Shown here one piece after another: positions 12,028 through 23,008 of a stretch of DNA of 64,000 nt. Under the pieces are notes generated by a model that saw only the letters and a program-made list of their open reading frames with translations, did no database searches and had not been told where the DNA came from. Position 1 is the stretch's first letter. The number at the start of each line of letters is the position of its first letter. The position numbers and the translations under genes are program-made. Origin of the DNA: Siphonodentalium dalli (lineage: Eukaryota > Mollusca > Scaphopoda > Gadilida > Siphonodentaliidae); contig CP136062.1 in NCBI GenBank assembly GCA_032622095.1, positions 158,156,875-158,220,874 on the forward strand. Direction: 5' to 3'.

Positions 12028-13590
12028 CACTAATCACGGGTGTGACTAATTACCGTCCGGGGCCGCCCGGGACCTCCCGGGCGCCCCCACGGGCCCGTGG
12101 ACACTATATATCGACGTTATAAGGTAGCAACATGTCACATGAGAGCAACCTAGAATAGTTTATTCTCTCGCTCGTCTCCGGCCGGTGTTATTAACCCCGC
12201 AAATGCCGATATTGGCTAAGAGAGCCCGGATGATCCCGGGTGATCCCGGGTGTCTTCGTGTGTTTTCGGACAGAATATTTTGGTGATACGTGGTGGTGCA
12301 ATACCACCTGAGTGTGACTTCCAAATATTGACTCGTTGACGCGTCCACGGCCGATGTTATTAACCCCTCAAAATCCGGTAAAATACCATATAAACAAAAA
12401 GAGCCCAGGACCGCCCGTGACCACCCGGGCGCCCCCATGGACCCGTGGACACTATATCTCGTTATAACGTATATCTCGTTATAACGTATCGGCATACCCC
12501 ACGAGGTCAACCTAGAAAATTTAACAAGGTCGCTCGTCTTCGGCCGGTTTTATTAACCCCGCAAATACCGATATTGGCTAAGAGAGCCCGGGGAGCCTGG
12601 ATGTCTTCGTATGTTTTCGTATGTTTTCGGACAGTATATTTTGGTGATGCGTGGTAGTGCAATACCACCTCAGTGTGACTTCCAAATATTGACTCGTTGA
12701 CGCGTCCACGGCCGATGTTATTAACCCCTCAAAATCCGGTAAAATACCATATAAGCAGAAAGAGCCCGAGACCGCCCGGGTGTCCCCATAGGCCCGTGGA
12801 CACTATATCTCGACGATATAATGTAGCGACATACCCCATGAAGGTAACCTAGAAAATTTAACAAGCTCGATCGTCTCCGGACGGTGTTATTAACCCCGCA
12901 AATGCCGATATTGGCTAGGAGAGCCCGGGGGAGCCCGGGCGTCTTCGTGTGTTTCGGACAGTATATTTTGGTGATGTGCACTGTGGTAGTGCAATACACC
13001 TGAGTGTGACATCCAAATATTGAATCGCTGATGCGTCCACGACCGATGTCATTAACCCCTCAAAATCCGGTGAAATACCATATCAACAATAAGAGCCCGG
13101 GAGAGCCCGGGCGCCCCAATGGGCACGTGGACACTATATCTCGACGTTATTATGTAGCGACATACCACCTGAGGGATTAATACTTGAGTCAATTTCAATT
13201 TATTTCATAGCCATACTAGGAGAATTGTATGTTTGTAAATAAAAACGACTATAGTCTTGCTTACAGTTTCGAGACGTCGTCAATATTGCTGGGGGGGGGA
13301 AATAAATCGCAAAATAGACTTAGACACTCTCGCCGCTCGAAGGAGTAACTATATAGCGGGAAATACAAATCAACACATCGCCAGTAACATTGTTTTTTAT
13401 AGAGGCGAAATCTGTCGATAATTCTGATTTTTTTTAGCCAATATCGGCATTTGCGGGGTTAATAACACCGGCCGGAGACGAGCGAGCTTGTTAAATTTTC
13501 TATGTTGACCTCGTGGAATATGCCGCTACGTTATGAGATCGAGATATAGTGTCCACGGGTCCATGGGGGCGCCCGGATGGTCCGGATAGA
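12028..13590. mobile_element. CCGG-rich element with tandem subrepeats and an inverted end copy
   Basis: From 12028 a monomer of about 335-360 bp is repeated a little over three times. Marker positions: GCCGATATTGGCTA near 12202, 12567 and 12903; AAAATCCGG(t)AAAATACCATAT near 12371, 12731 and 13066. Each monomer contains two related halves, each with TTATTAACCCC(g/t)CAAA followed by AGAGCCCGG. The head is rich in CCCGGG blocks. At 13437-13590 one unit returns in inverted orientation (AGCCAATATCGGCATTTGC ... GGGCGCCCGG), so the whole resembles a foldback element with subrepeat-built ends. The 'loop' (13180-13436) shows no gene. A related locus is at 36716-37440. Confidence 0.75.
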
Positions 13591-14149
13591 ACTCGAAAGT
13601 TCAGTCTATTATAAATTGGTGCGTTAGGGAGCAGAGTGGTGAGTTAATTTTTTCTACGTTTTAGGGGTTTCACCCCTCGCCCAGTCTAAGGTATTACAAT
13701 AATACGGCTAAATGTTCCCTGTACTATGAAACCACTGTGATAGTTAACACAAATTTGTAATTACAAATTGATAAATACTATTTGTATTTACAGGTATAAA
13801 ATTGTTCATAGTATTGACCCCTGGACAAAGGGAAAACAGTTAACAATAACATACTGTCTATGCGATATATCTGTCTATATTTACTTGCGCCAGTCCATGC
13901 TGGACGCAAGTAATGTTTTCGGCTCGGATGTCTGTTTATCCTTCCTTCTATCCGTGAATATGTTACGTCATACCGGAAGTACATACTGTAAAAAATGAAC
14001 ACGCGCTAATATGAAATGGTTGCATCAATTGTAATTTAAATCCACATATATACTTAATATGCATTGTTATCTGGTTTTATTTTGGTAATAAATCGTTCAT
14101 AAATGAACAATATTGAATTTTTTCTTACTGGAAACCGATCAAGACGCCA
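13591..14149. other. No gene supported
   Basis: AT-rich sequence without a convincing open frame. A motif around 13808-13835 (TATTGACCCCTGG) matches, in inverted orientation, a stretch near 10235-10250 (CCAGGGGTCAATA), hinting at a shared old repeat. Confidence 0.45.
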
Positions 14150-14177
14150 TGACGTCACGACGCACATCATGACGTCA
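14150..14177. promoter_or_regulatory. Pair of palindromic CRE motifs (TGACGTCA)
   Basis: TGACGTCA occurs at 14150-14157 and again at 14170-14177, a 20-bp offset. The octamer is the consensus CREB/ATF site. Two copies about two helical turns apart are suggestive, but no adjacent gene supports a promoter. Confidence 0.4.
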
Positions 14178-14469
14178 CAAGCTACATGGACGCGCAAAAC
14201 ACCAGACATGATTGCGTCGATGTCCAGACAGCTGAGACATATATATACACACGTACATTGTGGTCGATAGTTCAAAGATAATTAATGCATGATCACCAGC
14301 AATCGGAAACACGCCTATTGTCACATCAAAACTGTTTTCATTCAGCTGGGCCATTTGCGTGTTACATAGTATCCATCATACACGCACATTCACATTATAC
14401 CTGACATATGTCTTAAATAGGCCATGTTCATGCTACTTTCTGAATTCGAAGTCTGAAATCTTTGTCTAA

Positions 14470-14738
14470 TTTCACTCGATACGGTGATATGACGAAACAC
14501 ATTCTCAATTTCTTATACTCAACTTTGATGTTGACTAAATATTTTATTTGGAAGTTTTATTTCGCTCGATCACACGCATGTGATTTTGCTAATTTATTTC
14601 CAGAAACGCTCGTCAACTTTCACTCGACAAGTTAATATGACGACTCACATTCGAAAGTTCCAATACTCAACTTTGATCTGCAATAAATATTTTATTCGGA
14701 AATTTTATTTCGCTAAATCACACGCATGTGATATTGTT

Positions 14739-14774
<36 letters not shown>

Positions 14775-14790
14775 GTTGTTGTTGTTGTTG
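14470..14790. repeat. Tandem 125-bp duplication followed by T29 and (GTT)n
   Basis: Copy one (14470-14594) and copy two (14618-14743) are offset by 148 bp. They share TTTCACTCGA, ATACTCAACTTTGAT, AAATATTTTATT(t/c)GGAA and CACGCATGTGAT. The second copy is followed by 29 T (14746-14774) and about five GTT units. A homopolymer of this length is prone to slippage, so exact length is uncertain. Confidence 0.85.
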
Positions 14791-16489
14791 ACAACTGTCA
14801 TTTCTATATTAGATTATCACCGACCACCTTAACACATGGAATTTGAAAATATCAGACCTGGCCGCATGCGTGTGACGAGGCATAAACACTGTTATATTAA
14901 TATTGTGACTAGTATTACATTTGCATGCATATTTATGTAACTTGTATATAATTGTCATTTGTATATATGCTCTCCTAAATTGAGGAGGTTAACAATAAAC
15001 TTATTATAAATATATATACTGCATGTAAAACAAACGTGGGAAACAGTACATGCCCATTAAAAGCCTATTTTATGTAATTGAAACTAGAGGAAATGAGTTG
15101 AGATCAAGTCTAAAAGATGCGTGCGGAATCGTTTTTTTCTCAGTGACTGTGAGGTGCGAACATATTTCTGGAAAGTTCAAAACATTTCCGAAAGATCCTG
15201 GTGCATATAAATCATGTCCGGCCAAACAGTCGAGCGCGTGGTTCAATTGAAAAACAATTGCACTGAAAATGTGAATGGGGAAACATGGATTATTAAAATG
15301 CCCTATTAATTAACTGGGAAAACAAACTTTCTCATTCTCAACGCAATAGACATTTTAAAATGTTCCCGAAGTATGTAGATCAGTCGCTAAGGGCATGTTC
15401 ACATTTGACACATTGTTAATCAAAGACTAACCAATGATCGCGTTTCTTGTATTTAATTGTATCGGTATTTTACAATTTACTTTGATTGTTTTTGCCACTG
15501 GCATACACACTTGATATCATTCGAGTCAAACTAGTAAGTTAACCCAATTGGTATATAATATAGCATCATCGGCAATCAATCGTCTTCACACCCTTCATAT
15601 GAACGATGTCTAAGTTGTTATATTAATATGTCAAACAACTCGTACGTATTACTAAGACTATCATTAGTGTAATAGATCAACTTGAGATAACAGAGATATT
15701 CTGTCCGTACATACAACTATTTCAGCGATGGATGAACAGAGATTTGATATCTAGATTCTTGTTATCGATCTCTCAAACGAGGGGCCAGCACCCGTGGTTC
15801 AAACTGTTGTTGGCAAGACACCACACAACATGCCAAATGCGTGATGGGCGCAAGTATAGGCAGCTCCAGTGAGTGCATTTTAGTTTAATATTTTTTTTGT
15901 TTTTGATGTAGGGAAATATTTTAACAGCATATCTTCAACATGGTTGCCGCTCAAATAATTCTGGAAGACATTGATATAATTATATAGTTTTTTCCACGAA
16001 ACTGACGTCCGTTTCCCTGAGAATTATTGTGCCGTCAGAGAACGAACGACATCTCTCAGAACAAGAACATTCCTGCACGTATATATGTACACTTGATACA
16101 CGGTGATAATGAGAGACATATTTATTGTTGATGGCTGTATATATAATTTTACTTTAGACACGGTGTCGTGGTCAAAATAAAAATAACTTAGCGTGGGTTT
16201 ATTTTGTTAAATAAAACATTGGTATCACTGGCTAAATTTGTGTCGCAAAGATTCACATGAATCTAATGACTGAGCAAGCGTTGATATCCAAATGATATGC
16301 AAATGCATATAAAATATTATCAGCAGGAATTTGCACTTGTCAAGTCTACATATACTAATTGCAATTAACCATAGTTATAGTCCTAACCATATATACCGAA
16401 AACAGAAGAAACATAGTGCCCGATCTCATGAAACAAGGATTCACGTTGTGAAAATCAGAGGAGTGTCAGGAGCTTTATTTGGGGAAATT
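14791..16489. other. No gene supported
   Basis: AT-rich intergenic or intronic DNA. If the exon at 17306-17507 belongs to a larger minus-strand gene, this stretch could be its intron, but no second exon was recognised. Confidence 0.45.
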
Positions 16490-16565
16490 AGGAGTCTGGT
16501 GCTTGGCTTCAATATAATATGATTGGCTGACAGAGGTGCGAACGTATTGTCATTGGTTCGGTGAA
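16490..16565 (-). promoter_or_regulatory. Second copy of the double-CCAAT block
   Basis: On the minus strand this holds two CCAAT boxes (16556-16552 and 16526-16522) 30 bp apart with a GTTCGCAC core between them, and on the outer side AAGCACCAGAC. It matches 17600-17697 in order and spacing. No exon follows this copy, so it looks like a duplicated, possibly orphan, promoter segment. A CRE motif (TGACGTCA, 16668-16675) lies on its upstream side. Confidence 0.5.
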
Positions 16566-17305
16566 ATACACAAGGGACGACATCCAATCTGAAACCTTTG
16601 GGATTAGGCTGAAACCTTTGTGGGATTAGGCTAACACCATCTACAGGACTCACTTTTTACTCACGAGTGACGTCATTTTTACCGACAAACATGTTCAAAG
16701 CAATCCTATATCGAAGGGACACTTTTGAGTACATTCATGGTGTAATCAACTCCTCCTACAGTTTTCATCCTAGAGACTTGAAACTTCAGAATATTGTTGC
16801 CCATATATTGAAGATGTGCAACATGTATATAGATGACGGAAAACCTATTTTTTGACGGAATTATTAACCCTTTCGACTTATATATGGAAATAACAAAGGG
16901 CGTTTATATCATATGTGTGTGATTAACCAATAGAATTGCGCTGTGTTGTGTAAACAGAAGCCAACCTTCTATGACAGTATCAGGCTCTTACGAAATAACA
17001 TCGTAGTCTTAATGATAGCATGACATTGACGGGATAATTGTGATTGGTATATGGATAAAACTATACGCATTTTAATATTTTTTTCTGTTTATGGCGATTT
17101 GAATACGAAGGCCATCCATGTCTTTAAGAGGGATGTAAAGCGGCAAAATTTGAATAGAAAATTCAGGACAAGATTTCTCAATAGACCACTGAACAATGAT
17201 TCACGTCTTGTTGGAATTTTTGAGCATATATCTAGCGACAACGCGAAGTTCGTCAGACCCTTCTCCACTTTAAAATACAGTAATAAACTATCATTCAGTA
17301 CTCAC

Positions 17306-17507
17306 CACTGTTGCAATCGCTTGTTGTGAGAGGCAGTGGATCACGTATATAATCACAACAAACAACCCTGCTGAATTTCTTTGGCCAACCAACAAAGCTG
17401 ACTTTGTAACGAATATCGTTTGGCGTAACAAATTGAATGTCCACTATTCGGGCATTCTCCCAACAACCTACTTCATCAACGGCCTGTATTTTCTGGCCTA
17501 CCTCCAT
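17306..17507 (-). CDS. First coding exon with a Tudor/chromo-like fold pattern
   Basis: The ATG at 17507 opens a 67-codon stretch that ends exactly at a strong donor (CAGTG|GTGAGTACTG, cut after 17306, phase 1). The product begins MEVGQKIQAVDEVGCWENAR and continues with an IVDI strand, then YKVSFVGWPKKFSRVV and CDYIRDP. The pattern 'G-x-x-(I/V)-x-A-x-D-x-x-x-x-W-x-x-A-x-(I/V)' followed by 'V-x-F-x-G-W' is that of small beta-barrels (Tudor, MBT, Agenet, chromo-barrel) that read methylated Lys/Arg or bind nucleic acid. A double CCAAT block stands upstream. No second exon was recognised downstream, so the gene may be partial, have distant exons, or be a mobile-element exon. Confidence 0.55.
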
Positions 17508-17599
17508 TAGGATGTTTTATTGAAAAAAGAAAACAACTGTTGACAGAAAACAACTTAGAACATGTGTTAAGGTCTCACAGAAATAATATGGAAAAAATA

Positions 17600-17697
17600 G
17601 TAGTGGTCTGGTGCTTTATGTGAAAAATTAAGGGGGCGACGCTTATGTTCTGATTGGTGGCGAGAAGTGCGAACGTATTGTGATTGGTTCGGTGAAC
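17600..17697 (-). promoter_or_regulatory. Double CCAAT box upstream of the 17507 exon
   Basis: On the minus strand CCAAT occurs at 17687-17683 and 17657-17653, 30 bp apart, with ACAATACGTTCGCACTT between. It lies 150-190 bp upstream of the ATG at 17507, a normal distance for CCAAT boxes bound by NF-Y. The conserved spacing in the 16490-16565 copy supports the block as a unit rather than chance. Confidence 0.5.
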
Positions 17698-17717
17698 ATT
17701 AAAAGTCATTGCTGGTT

Positions 17718-19480
17718 GTGTAACAAAAGAACTCCGCAACATGAATATGGACAAAGACTTCTGGAAAAAATTCAAATCCCTAACCGGCACAGGAACAACA
17801 CCACAGAAAAACCCCTTAAAAAGAAAGACGGGAGCCTTACCTCGGGAGACAACGAAAAAGCAGAAACCGTCGCAGAAAATCTAAAAAAAATCCACAACAC
17901 ACACCAGGGGCCAGCTTACGACAATAACTTCAAAACAACAGTCGAAAACCATGTCAAAGAAAACCCAGAGCTTTTTCAACCACTAAATAGCACCGACAGC
18001 GACCATGATGAAGTATTTCCCATTGCATCACCCATCACACACGAAGAAATAGTATCCAATCTAAAGAAAGAAAAGAACAATTCACCCCTAGGCAACGACA
18101 GCATCACCTACTTATATTCTTCGACAAGCGCCACCAGCCTTCTTCGCCAGACTACTACTACTCTTCAACGCATGCCTAACCATTGGATACTTTCCAACAG
18201 CATGGAAAACAGCAGTAGGAGTAATGATCCCAAAGCCCGACAAAGGCCGATCCATCCCCAGTAACTACCGACCAATCAGCCTCCTTCAATGCACGGGAAA
18301 ACTTTTCGAGAGAATAATCAGCACCAGACTCCATGACCACCTAGAATCCTCCAACTTTGTCAACCCTTGGCAGCGAGGATACAGACAAGGAAAGGAAGGC
18401 ATAGACCACGTCATCAGAATAGCAGAAGATGCCCGACTATCTCTAGGAAAAAACAGCCGCAGTTTTCCTAGATGTTGAAAAAGCCTTTGACTCCGTGTGG
18501 CACGACATCCTCCGCTACATAATCAGCCACCTCAACCTCGCCAGAAAATACACACGCCTCATCTCTTCATTCCTAAAAGACCGCCAACTCAGTGTCCGCA
18601 TCAACAACGAAACATCAACCCCAGTCAACCTACGCGCCGGAACACCACAAGGATCAGTACTAAGCCCGCCCCTCTTCTTAATCTACGCCAACGACCTACC
18701 CATAGACAAGAGAAACAACGTTGTAGTATTACAGTTTGCCGACGACCTAGTACTCTGGACTACACATACAAACCCTCAAATCCTACAAAAAAGACTACAA
18801 AAGACACTCGACAACCTATCAACATGGTGCGCCAAATGGAGAATCAAACTAAACGCAAAAAAGACCCAACTCATACTATTCCACAGAAGAAAAAGAACTC
18901 AATCCATCAAAATCAAGATAGACAACGATACAATCCAACCATCCAACCAAGCGATCCTACTAGGAATAACATTAGACCAGCAAATGACCTTCAACGCCCA
19001 CATCAACAAGATATCAGATAAAGTTCGAAAAAGAACCAACCTACTAAGATGCCTCCTTGGAACAGACTGGGGCACCAACAGCCAAACTCTCATCAACCTC
19101 TACCAAATCTACGTCCGCCCAGTCATGGAATATGGTGCCGCCATCCTCGCAGCAGCCCCAAAGACCTACATCGAAAAACTACAGAAAGTCCAGAACAACG
19201 CCCTCCGCCTCGCGCTCCGCCAACCGCCATGGACACCAATCAACGCCCTACACGACGCAGCAAGAATACCTACAATCAAGCAAAGACTGTTGGAGCTTAG
19301 AAAACATGACACTATCCCGACTAGACAACAGCACACTTCTACAAGAACTCCAAGTCCGAAACCAACTACTCACCACGAAAAAGACGAAATCCATCCTCCA
19401 GCTAGACGAAACAGATAGACCAATATAATCCAGACACAACCTGACCCCCGACCACGCTTCCGCCACTTTGACTCTAGCAA
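17718..19480 (+). mobile_element. 5'-truncated Jockey-superfamily LINE with broken reverse transcriptase
   Basis: The plus strand encodes, in order, a linker with DFWKKFKSLTGTG; RT fingers with VGVMIPKPDKGRSIP and NYRPISLL; RT motif A in FLDVEKAFDSVWHD; AGTPQGSVLSP; the catalytic LQFADDLVLW; thumb and C-terminal region with YVRPVMEYGA and KLQKVQNNALRLAL. The catalytic aspartates are present, but the frame shifts at least near 17790, 18119, 18450 (one extra A) and 19300, so it is dead. No endonuclease region is present, so the 5' end is missing. The strand is A/C-rich and G-poor, unlike its surroundings. No clear poly(A) tail; the 3' limit is estimated from the composition change. Family: Jockey/CR1-like by motif reading. 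Confidence 0.88.
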
Positions 19481-19762
19481 CAGCAATACGACAGCCACAA
19501 AATCGATTTTCATCGAAGAATTAAAGAATGGGTGAAGGGACTTGCACATTGCAGTCCGAACATCCTGTCCGGCCTTCGTTAACATACACGCTCTTTATTA
19601 GAGACAAATAATTGACATTGGATCCTATCTAATTATTATCTGGTTTAGAAAACGTACATGATGGTGTTATGCATTCTATAAACCAGACAGTGTATCATTA
19701 AAAAAAATACCATTTATTTTGGAAGACTTTTCACTGAAAATGCTTTGTTTACTATTTTTCAG
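19481..19762. other. Spacer between LINE and SGNH-like exon
   Basis: Contains the likely 3' remnant of the LINE and then AT-rich DNA. Its right end is a good splice acceptor (TTTACTATTTTTCAG at 19748-19762). Confidence 0.45.
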
Positions 19763-20199
19763 GTATGGTTCTGTTTCCAGAAAAAATCCAAAAACAAAGA
19801 AACAAAGACTACCGCGACGGCACCAAAGACATGGAAGAGTTTCGCCCAAATTCGCTGTTTATCCACTTAGGTGGGAAGGACATTTCGGCCAGCAGCAGAC
19901 CAAACACCATTGTGCATGAACTAATGAAGATCGTTGGAGAGTTTCGCGAAAGGGGCACGCGGGTGTACGTGGGAGAAATCCTATATCGGATCCCAAATGA
20001 AGATAAATCGCCAGGACTTACACTAAGCTCGTATCTCAAGCAGAGAGCTGCAATCAATGCACGTCTTAAGAGTCAGTTAGGAGGTGACTTCGTAGAGTTT
20101 TCTGACATCAAGTTTCCGGTGCATTTTAAGAACACCAAGTACGACAAAGTGCATCTATCAGACATACCTGATGACAAAGAACTGAGTGGCCTGCGGTGA
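19763..20199 (+). CDS. SGNH/GDSL-hydrolase-like exon or short gene
   Basis: The open frame, from the ATG at 19765 to the TGA at 20199, encodes 144 residues. It shows SGNH-family hallmarks from block III onward: NSLFIHLGGKDIS (family usually HLGxND; here K replaces N), RGTRVYVGEIL, then DKVHLSDI with the block-V histidine near the end. The block-I GDS serine is missing, which fits an exon of a larger gene; a splice acceptor (TTTTTCAG) ends at 19762. SGNH proteins are esterases or acyl-binding proteins, and SGNH folds are also known in ORF1 of CR1-like LINEs, so a transposon origin is possible. A poly(A) signal follows at 20577. The frame is intact, unlike the neighbouring LINE. With block I absent, activity cannot be assumed. 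Confidence 0.55.
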
Positions 20200-20469
20200 T
20201 ATTTTTGAGAGTTCGAAGGACGTTCACGAGACAGTGATTCAGTGGTGCTATGTGAAGTACTGTGTAGTGTGTGTAAGACTGGTATTATGCATACTAGTAT
20301 GATCATCTGAATTTGAACCATATACATGGTATTGAACATCCCTCGGGTAGTATCCATTTTCACACACTCTTAAACTAAGCCCTAAACTCATAAATTACCT
20401 ATACACAATATGTGCACGGCTCACCCAAGGCCATCTTACTATAAGTTATTACTTTCTATATTTACCATA

Positions 20470-20516
20470 CTGGGGATGGCAGGAAGACAGTCTTGCCAGA
20501 TTATGCCATCCCCCAC
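20470..20516 (+). ncRNA. Hairpin in the presumed 3' UTR
   Basis: GGGGATGGCA pairs with TGCCATCCCC over 10 bp, with partial pairing inside. It lies between the SGNH-like stop and the poly(A) signal, so it could be an RNA stability element. Only the pairing is seen; function is inference. Confidence 0.35.
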
Positions 20517-20576
20517 AATATACGACAGAATTATCCATAATTGTTATCATTATTATGTAATATGTATGTGTATTGA

Positions 20577-20582
20577 AATAAA
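20577..20582 (+). terminator. Poly(A) signal AATAAA
   Basis: AATAAA stands about 380 bp after the stop of the SGNH-like frame on the same strand, in an AT-rich 3' UTR-like stretch. This makes it a plausible cleavage signal for that transcript. Confidence 0.4.
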
Positions 20583-20650
20583 ATATCCTATCTGATTATT
20601 TATCATGGAGTTGCGGCATATTGCGGCATATTGAAGCTCCAATTCAGCTC

Positions 20651-20809
20651 TTTAAGTGCTACAGGTCAAAGTTCTGGAGGTGCATTCCATATATATATGG
20701 AAACTTGAATATCCATGAATTTCATATGTGAAGCTTCTGATTATTCATATTCATGAATTCCATATATGACGTGGAATGCGCCTCAAGATATTTGACCTGT
20801 AGCATTTAA
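20651..20809. repeat. Foldback element, ~45-bp arms
   Basis: The left arm (TTTAAGTGCTACAGGTCAAA and on through GGTGCATTCCATATATA) is matched in reverse by the right arm ending TTTGACCTGTAGCATTTAA. The centre is AT-rich with further small palindromes (TCATGAATTC-like). Its right end abuts the TTAA of the next element. Confidence 0.75.
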
Positions 20810-21047
20810 CCCTTTGAGTGCCAGGGGCCGATCTCATCGGCCCTAAACCTACAAAATAAGTCTGTTAAAGAATATAAGAATAAATTATTAAAATTGAAAA
20901 TAATTGTAAAAAAAAAAAAAAAAAATGTTAGGCCAATGCATTCTCTTATATATGCGAGGCGACCTATGGTCGACTCGCATATATAAGAGAATGCATTGGC
21001 ACAGGGTATATGGGTTGATAGAAAAATCGGACCTGGCACTCACAGGG
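20810..21047. mobile_element. piggyBac-like MITE with TTAA target duplication
   Basis: Terminal inverted repeats CCCTTTGAGTGCCAGG.. and ..CCTGGCACTCACAGGG are flanked by TTAA at 20806-20809 and 21048-21051. TTAA duplication plus CCC/GGG ends is the signature of piggyBac-superfamily elements. At 238 bp it has no transposase. Its centre holds the perfect hairpin described separately. Confidence 0.8.
20932..21000. repeat. Perfect 27-bp-arm hairpin (copy A of a family)
   Basis: Arms 20932-20958 and 20974-21000 are exact reverse complements, starting GCCAATGCATTCTC, with a 15-nt loop (GCGACCTATGGTCGA). Related copies lie at 39205-39352, 47234-47302 and 47435-47503. The length is in the range of precursor hairpins for small RNAs. 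Confidence 0.9.
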
Positions 21048-21051
21048 TTAA

Positions 21052-21221
21052 AGCTCGGAATAATTCAATTTGGCCGCGACTTTATAATCTCGCTTATTGT
21101 TAAACAATATATATGGTGTGTGTATTATATGTATATTATGAGCATTACATGATGTTTAAAAATAAATCATAAAACACAAATTCTTATGTTAGTTGGTTCT
21201 TAATTAATATTTCTATGATAC
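21052..21221. other. No gene seen
   Basis: Short AT-rich spacer between two MITEs. Confidence 0.5.
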
Positions 21222-21224
21222 AAT

Positions 21225-21867
21225 GGCTGGAGACACACGTACCATCGCAGCGATGTCATAGTGACTATGTTATCGCCCGATGGTATCAGTTAGTCACAAG
21301 TGGTCGTAGTAATTACGATGCCATAGTTAACGAAGTCGCCCTCGAATGTTTCGCTCACTGAATCTAGTTGGACCAATTAACCGGTTTCGTCTCATGGCGG
21401 TTGATAGCTACTCAACCAGCGGCATTGCGTTCTTCTTACACATATTGTTACATGAAAAACACTAATATACAATTGATCCCAAAGTTTGGCTCACTTATAT
21501 ATGTTGAGAAATTACTCGGGTGATTTGTTCGATGAACAATCGAAATTCGACAGAACTGGATTAATCATTAACTTAACTTAACTTATCAAGTTGGCTGTTG
21601 TATGAGCATGGACAAACAGGACAGTTGATTAAAGATCAACCATCAACCTCCTCTATACAGTCACGGGTCCATGTGTTTAGCACATATACCCCAGCGATGA
21701 TGGCAAATCACCTTGGTAGAGCTTGGTAGACTTAGTGTGCGAGAACTTCGAGGGCGACATCGCTAACAATGGCATCGTAATTACGACGACCACTTGTGAC
21801 TAAATGACACCATCGGACGATAACATACCAACTATGACATCGCTACGATGGTACGGTGTCTCCAGCC
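21225..21867. mobile_element. MITE with ~140-bp terminal inverted repeats
   Basis: Begins GGCTGGAGACAC and ends GTGTCTCCAGCC. Inverted similarity extends about 140 bp inward on both sides (CCATCG, CACTTGTGACTA, GGCATCGTAATTACGA, CTTCGAGGGCGAC) with scattered mismatches. A 3-bp AAT flanks both ends (21222-21224 and 21868-21870), a possible target-site duplication. The centre (about 21370-21725) has no open frame of note. The superfamily is not certain. Confidence 0.85.
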
Positions 21868-22204
21868 AATGTCACTGGTCACGTATATGTATAGCAAGTA
21901 TGAAATTTACAAACTCCTCCCGACTCCTATCAGATCCAAAGAAACTAGCATAGATATATATAAGAATATATTAATTTTGACATTTATTTAATTTTTATTC
22001 CCGGATGATCTACTTCACATTAGGGGATGGTCACAGCTTGATATTGCATGCTTTGTTGTGGCTTTTGTTAGTCGATGTCGCGAAAAACAGTGCATTAATT
22101 ACCCAGGAGAAATGCCATGATTGTAAGCGAAGCAAAATAAAATCGCTCACAAACTTAATTCGTGCAATTTGGAGTTGGGATCTTCATATATATGTGGTGA
22201 ATTA

Positions 22205-22332
22205 CAGTATCAAGAAACAGCTAGTAACTAAGAAATAACCCCCCCCCCCGGTCCCGCGTTAATTTTTCGACTTTAAGGCGCCCTGTTAACTTCAAATGTT
22301 CCAAGGTTTTGTATACTGGTGGAATATGATTT
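22205..22332. other. No gene seen; C10 run
   Basis: Contains a C homopolymer (about 22240-22249) and AT-rich flanks only. Confidence 0.4.
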
Positions 22333-22428
22333 CTATACCCGGCCGGCATTAGCCATATTGTAGAGATTCATGCATGATCTCTATACCCGGCCGGCATTAG
22401 CCATATTGTAGAGATTCATGCATGATCT
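22333..22428. repeat. Perfect 48-bp tandem duplication
   Basis: CTATACCCGGCCGGCATTAG and the following 28 bp occur twice back to back (22333-22380 and 22381-22428) with no visible difference. Confidence 0.95.
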
Positions 22429-22897
22429 AACTAAAATTGAATTTTATTTTGGTCTTTTGGTAAACCACGATCGATTGAAACAAACTTTAGGCAACTAGAT
22501 TAGAATGCACATTCATCATAGATCATTCGTATAACACTGATGTGATTTTATTAGTCAGGACATATTGGTAATATTTATAGTATTGATCATACAATATGAT
22601 ATAATATCTGAAACTCATCGTTTCGTCCGGGAATACAGCAGGTTCTTCTTGGCGACCACCAAAAGATGCATTCGCGTCGGTTTTTCCTGAGCGGTTTTCA
22701 CGGCCGATGGAAGGTTGTTTATTCCTATTGTTGATCTTTAGTATATTTCGCTTGCATAGAAATGCGCAGTATATGGCCTAACACTTTTCGCTTTTATGTG
22801 ATATGGTTTATAGTTCGATATATAAGTATACTACAAATAATGAAAAATGATATAATAGTATTGTTAATAATATACAAAAATTATCGCCCGCGATTGA
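22429..22897. other. No gene supported
   Basis: AT-rich; only short open frames without motifs. Confidence 0.45.
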
Positions 22898-23008
22898 GTG
22901 AGACACGGGGATTTGTCGCCCGCTCGAGACCTGGAATGTCACCCGAGGGCCGCCAGGCCCGAGGGTGACATTCCAGGTCGAGAGCGGTGACAAATCCCCG
23001 TGTCTCAC
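22898..23008. repeat. Long hairpin, ~54-bp GC-rich arms
   Basis: The left arm starts GTGAGACACGGGGATTTGTC and the right arm ends GACAAATCCCCGTGTCTCAC; pairing covers nearly the whole 111 bp with a few mismatches near the tip. Weaker inverted similarity continues outward (TTATCGCCC versus GGGTGATAA). It resembles a small foldback transposon. Confidence 0.88.

Noticed and set aside
14580..14846. Open frame with poly-F and poly-V (plus strand)
   Set aside because: It is only the translation of the T29 and GTT runs.
18497..19428. Alternative long frames overlapping the LINE on both strands
   Set aside because: They are shadows of the A/C-rich reverse-transcriptase sequence; only the frames carrying FLDVEKAFDSV and FADD are meaningful, plus the short end piece after the 19300 shift.
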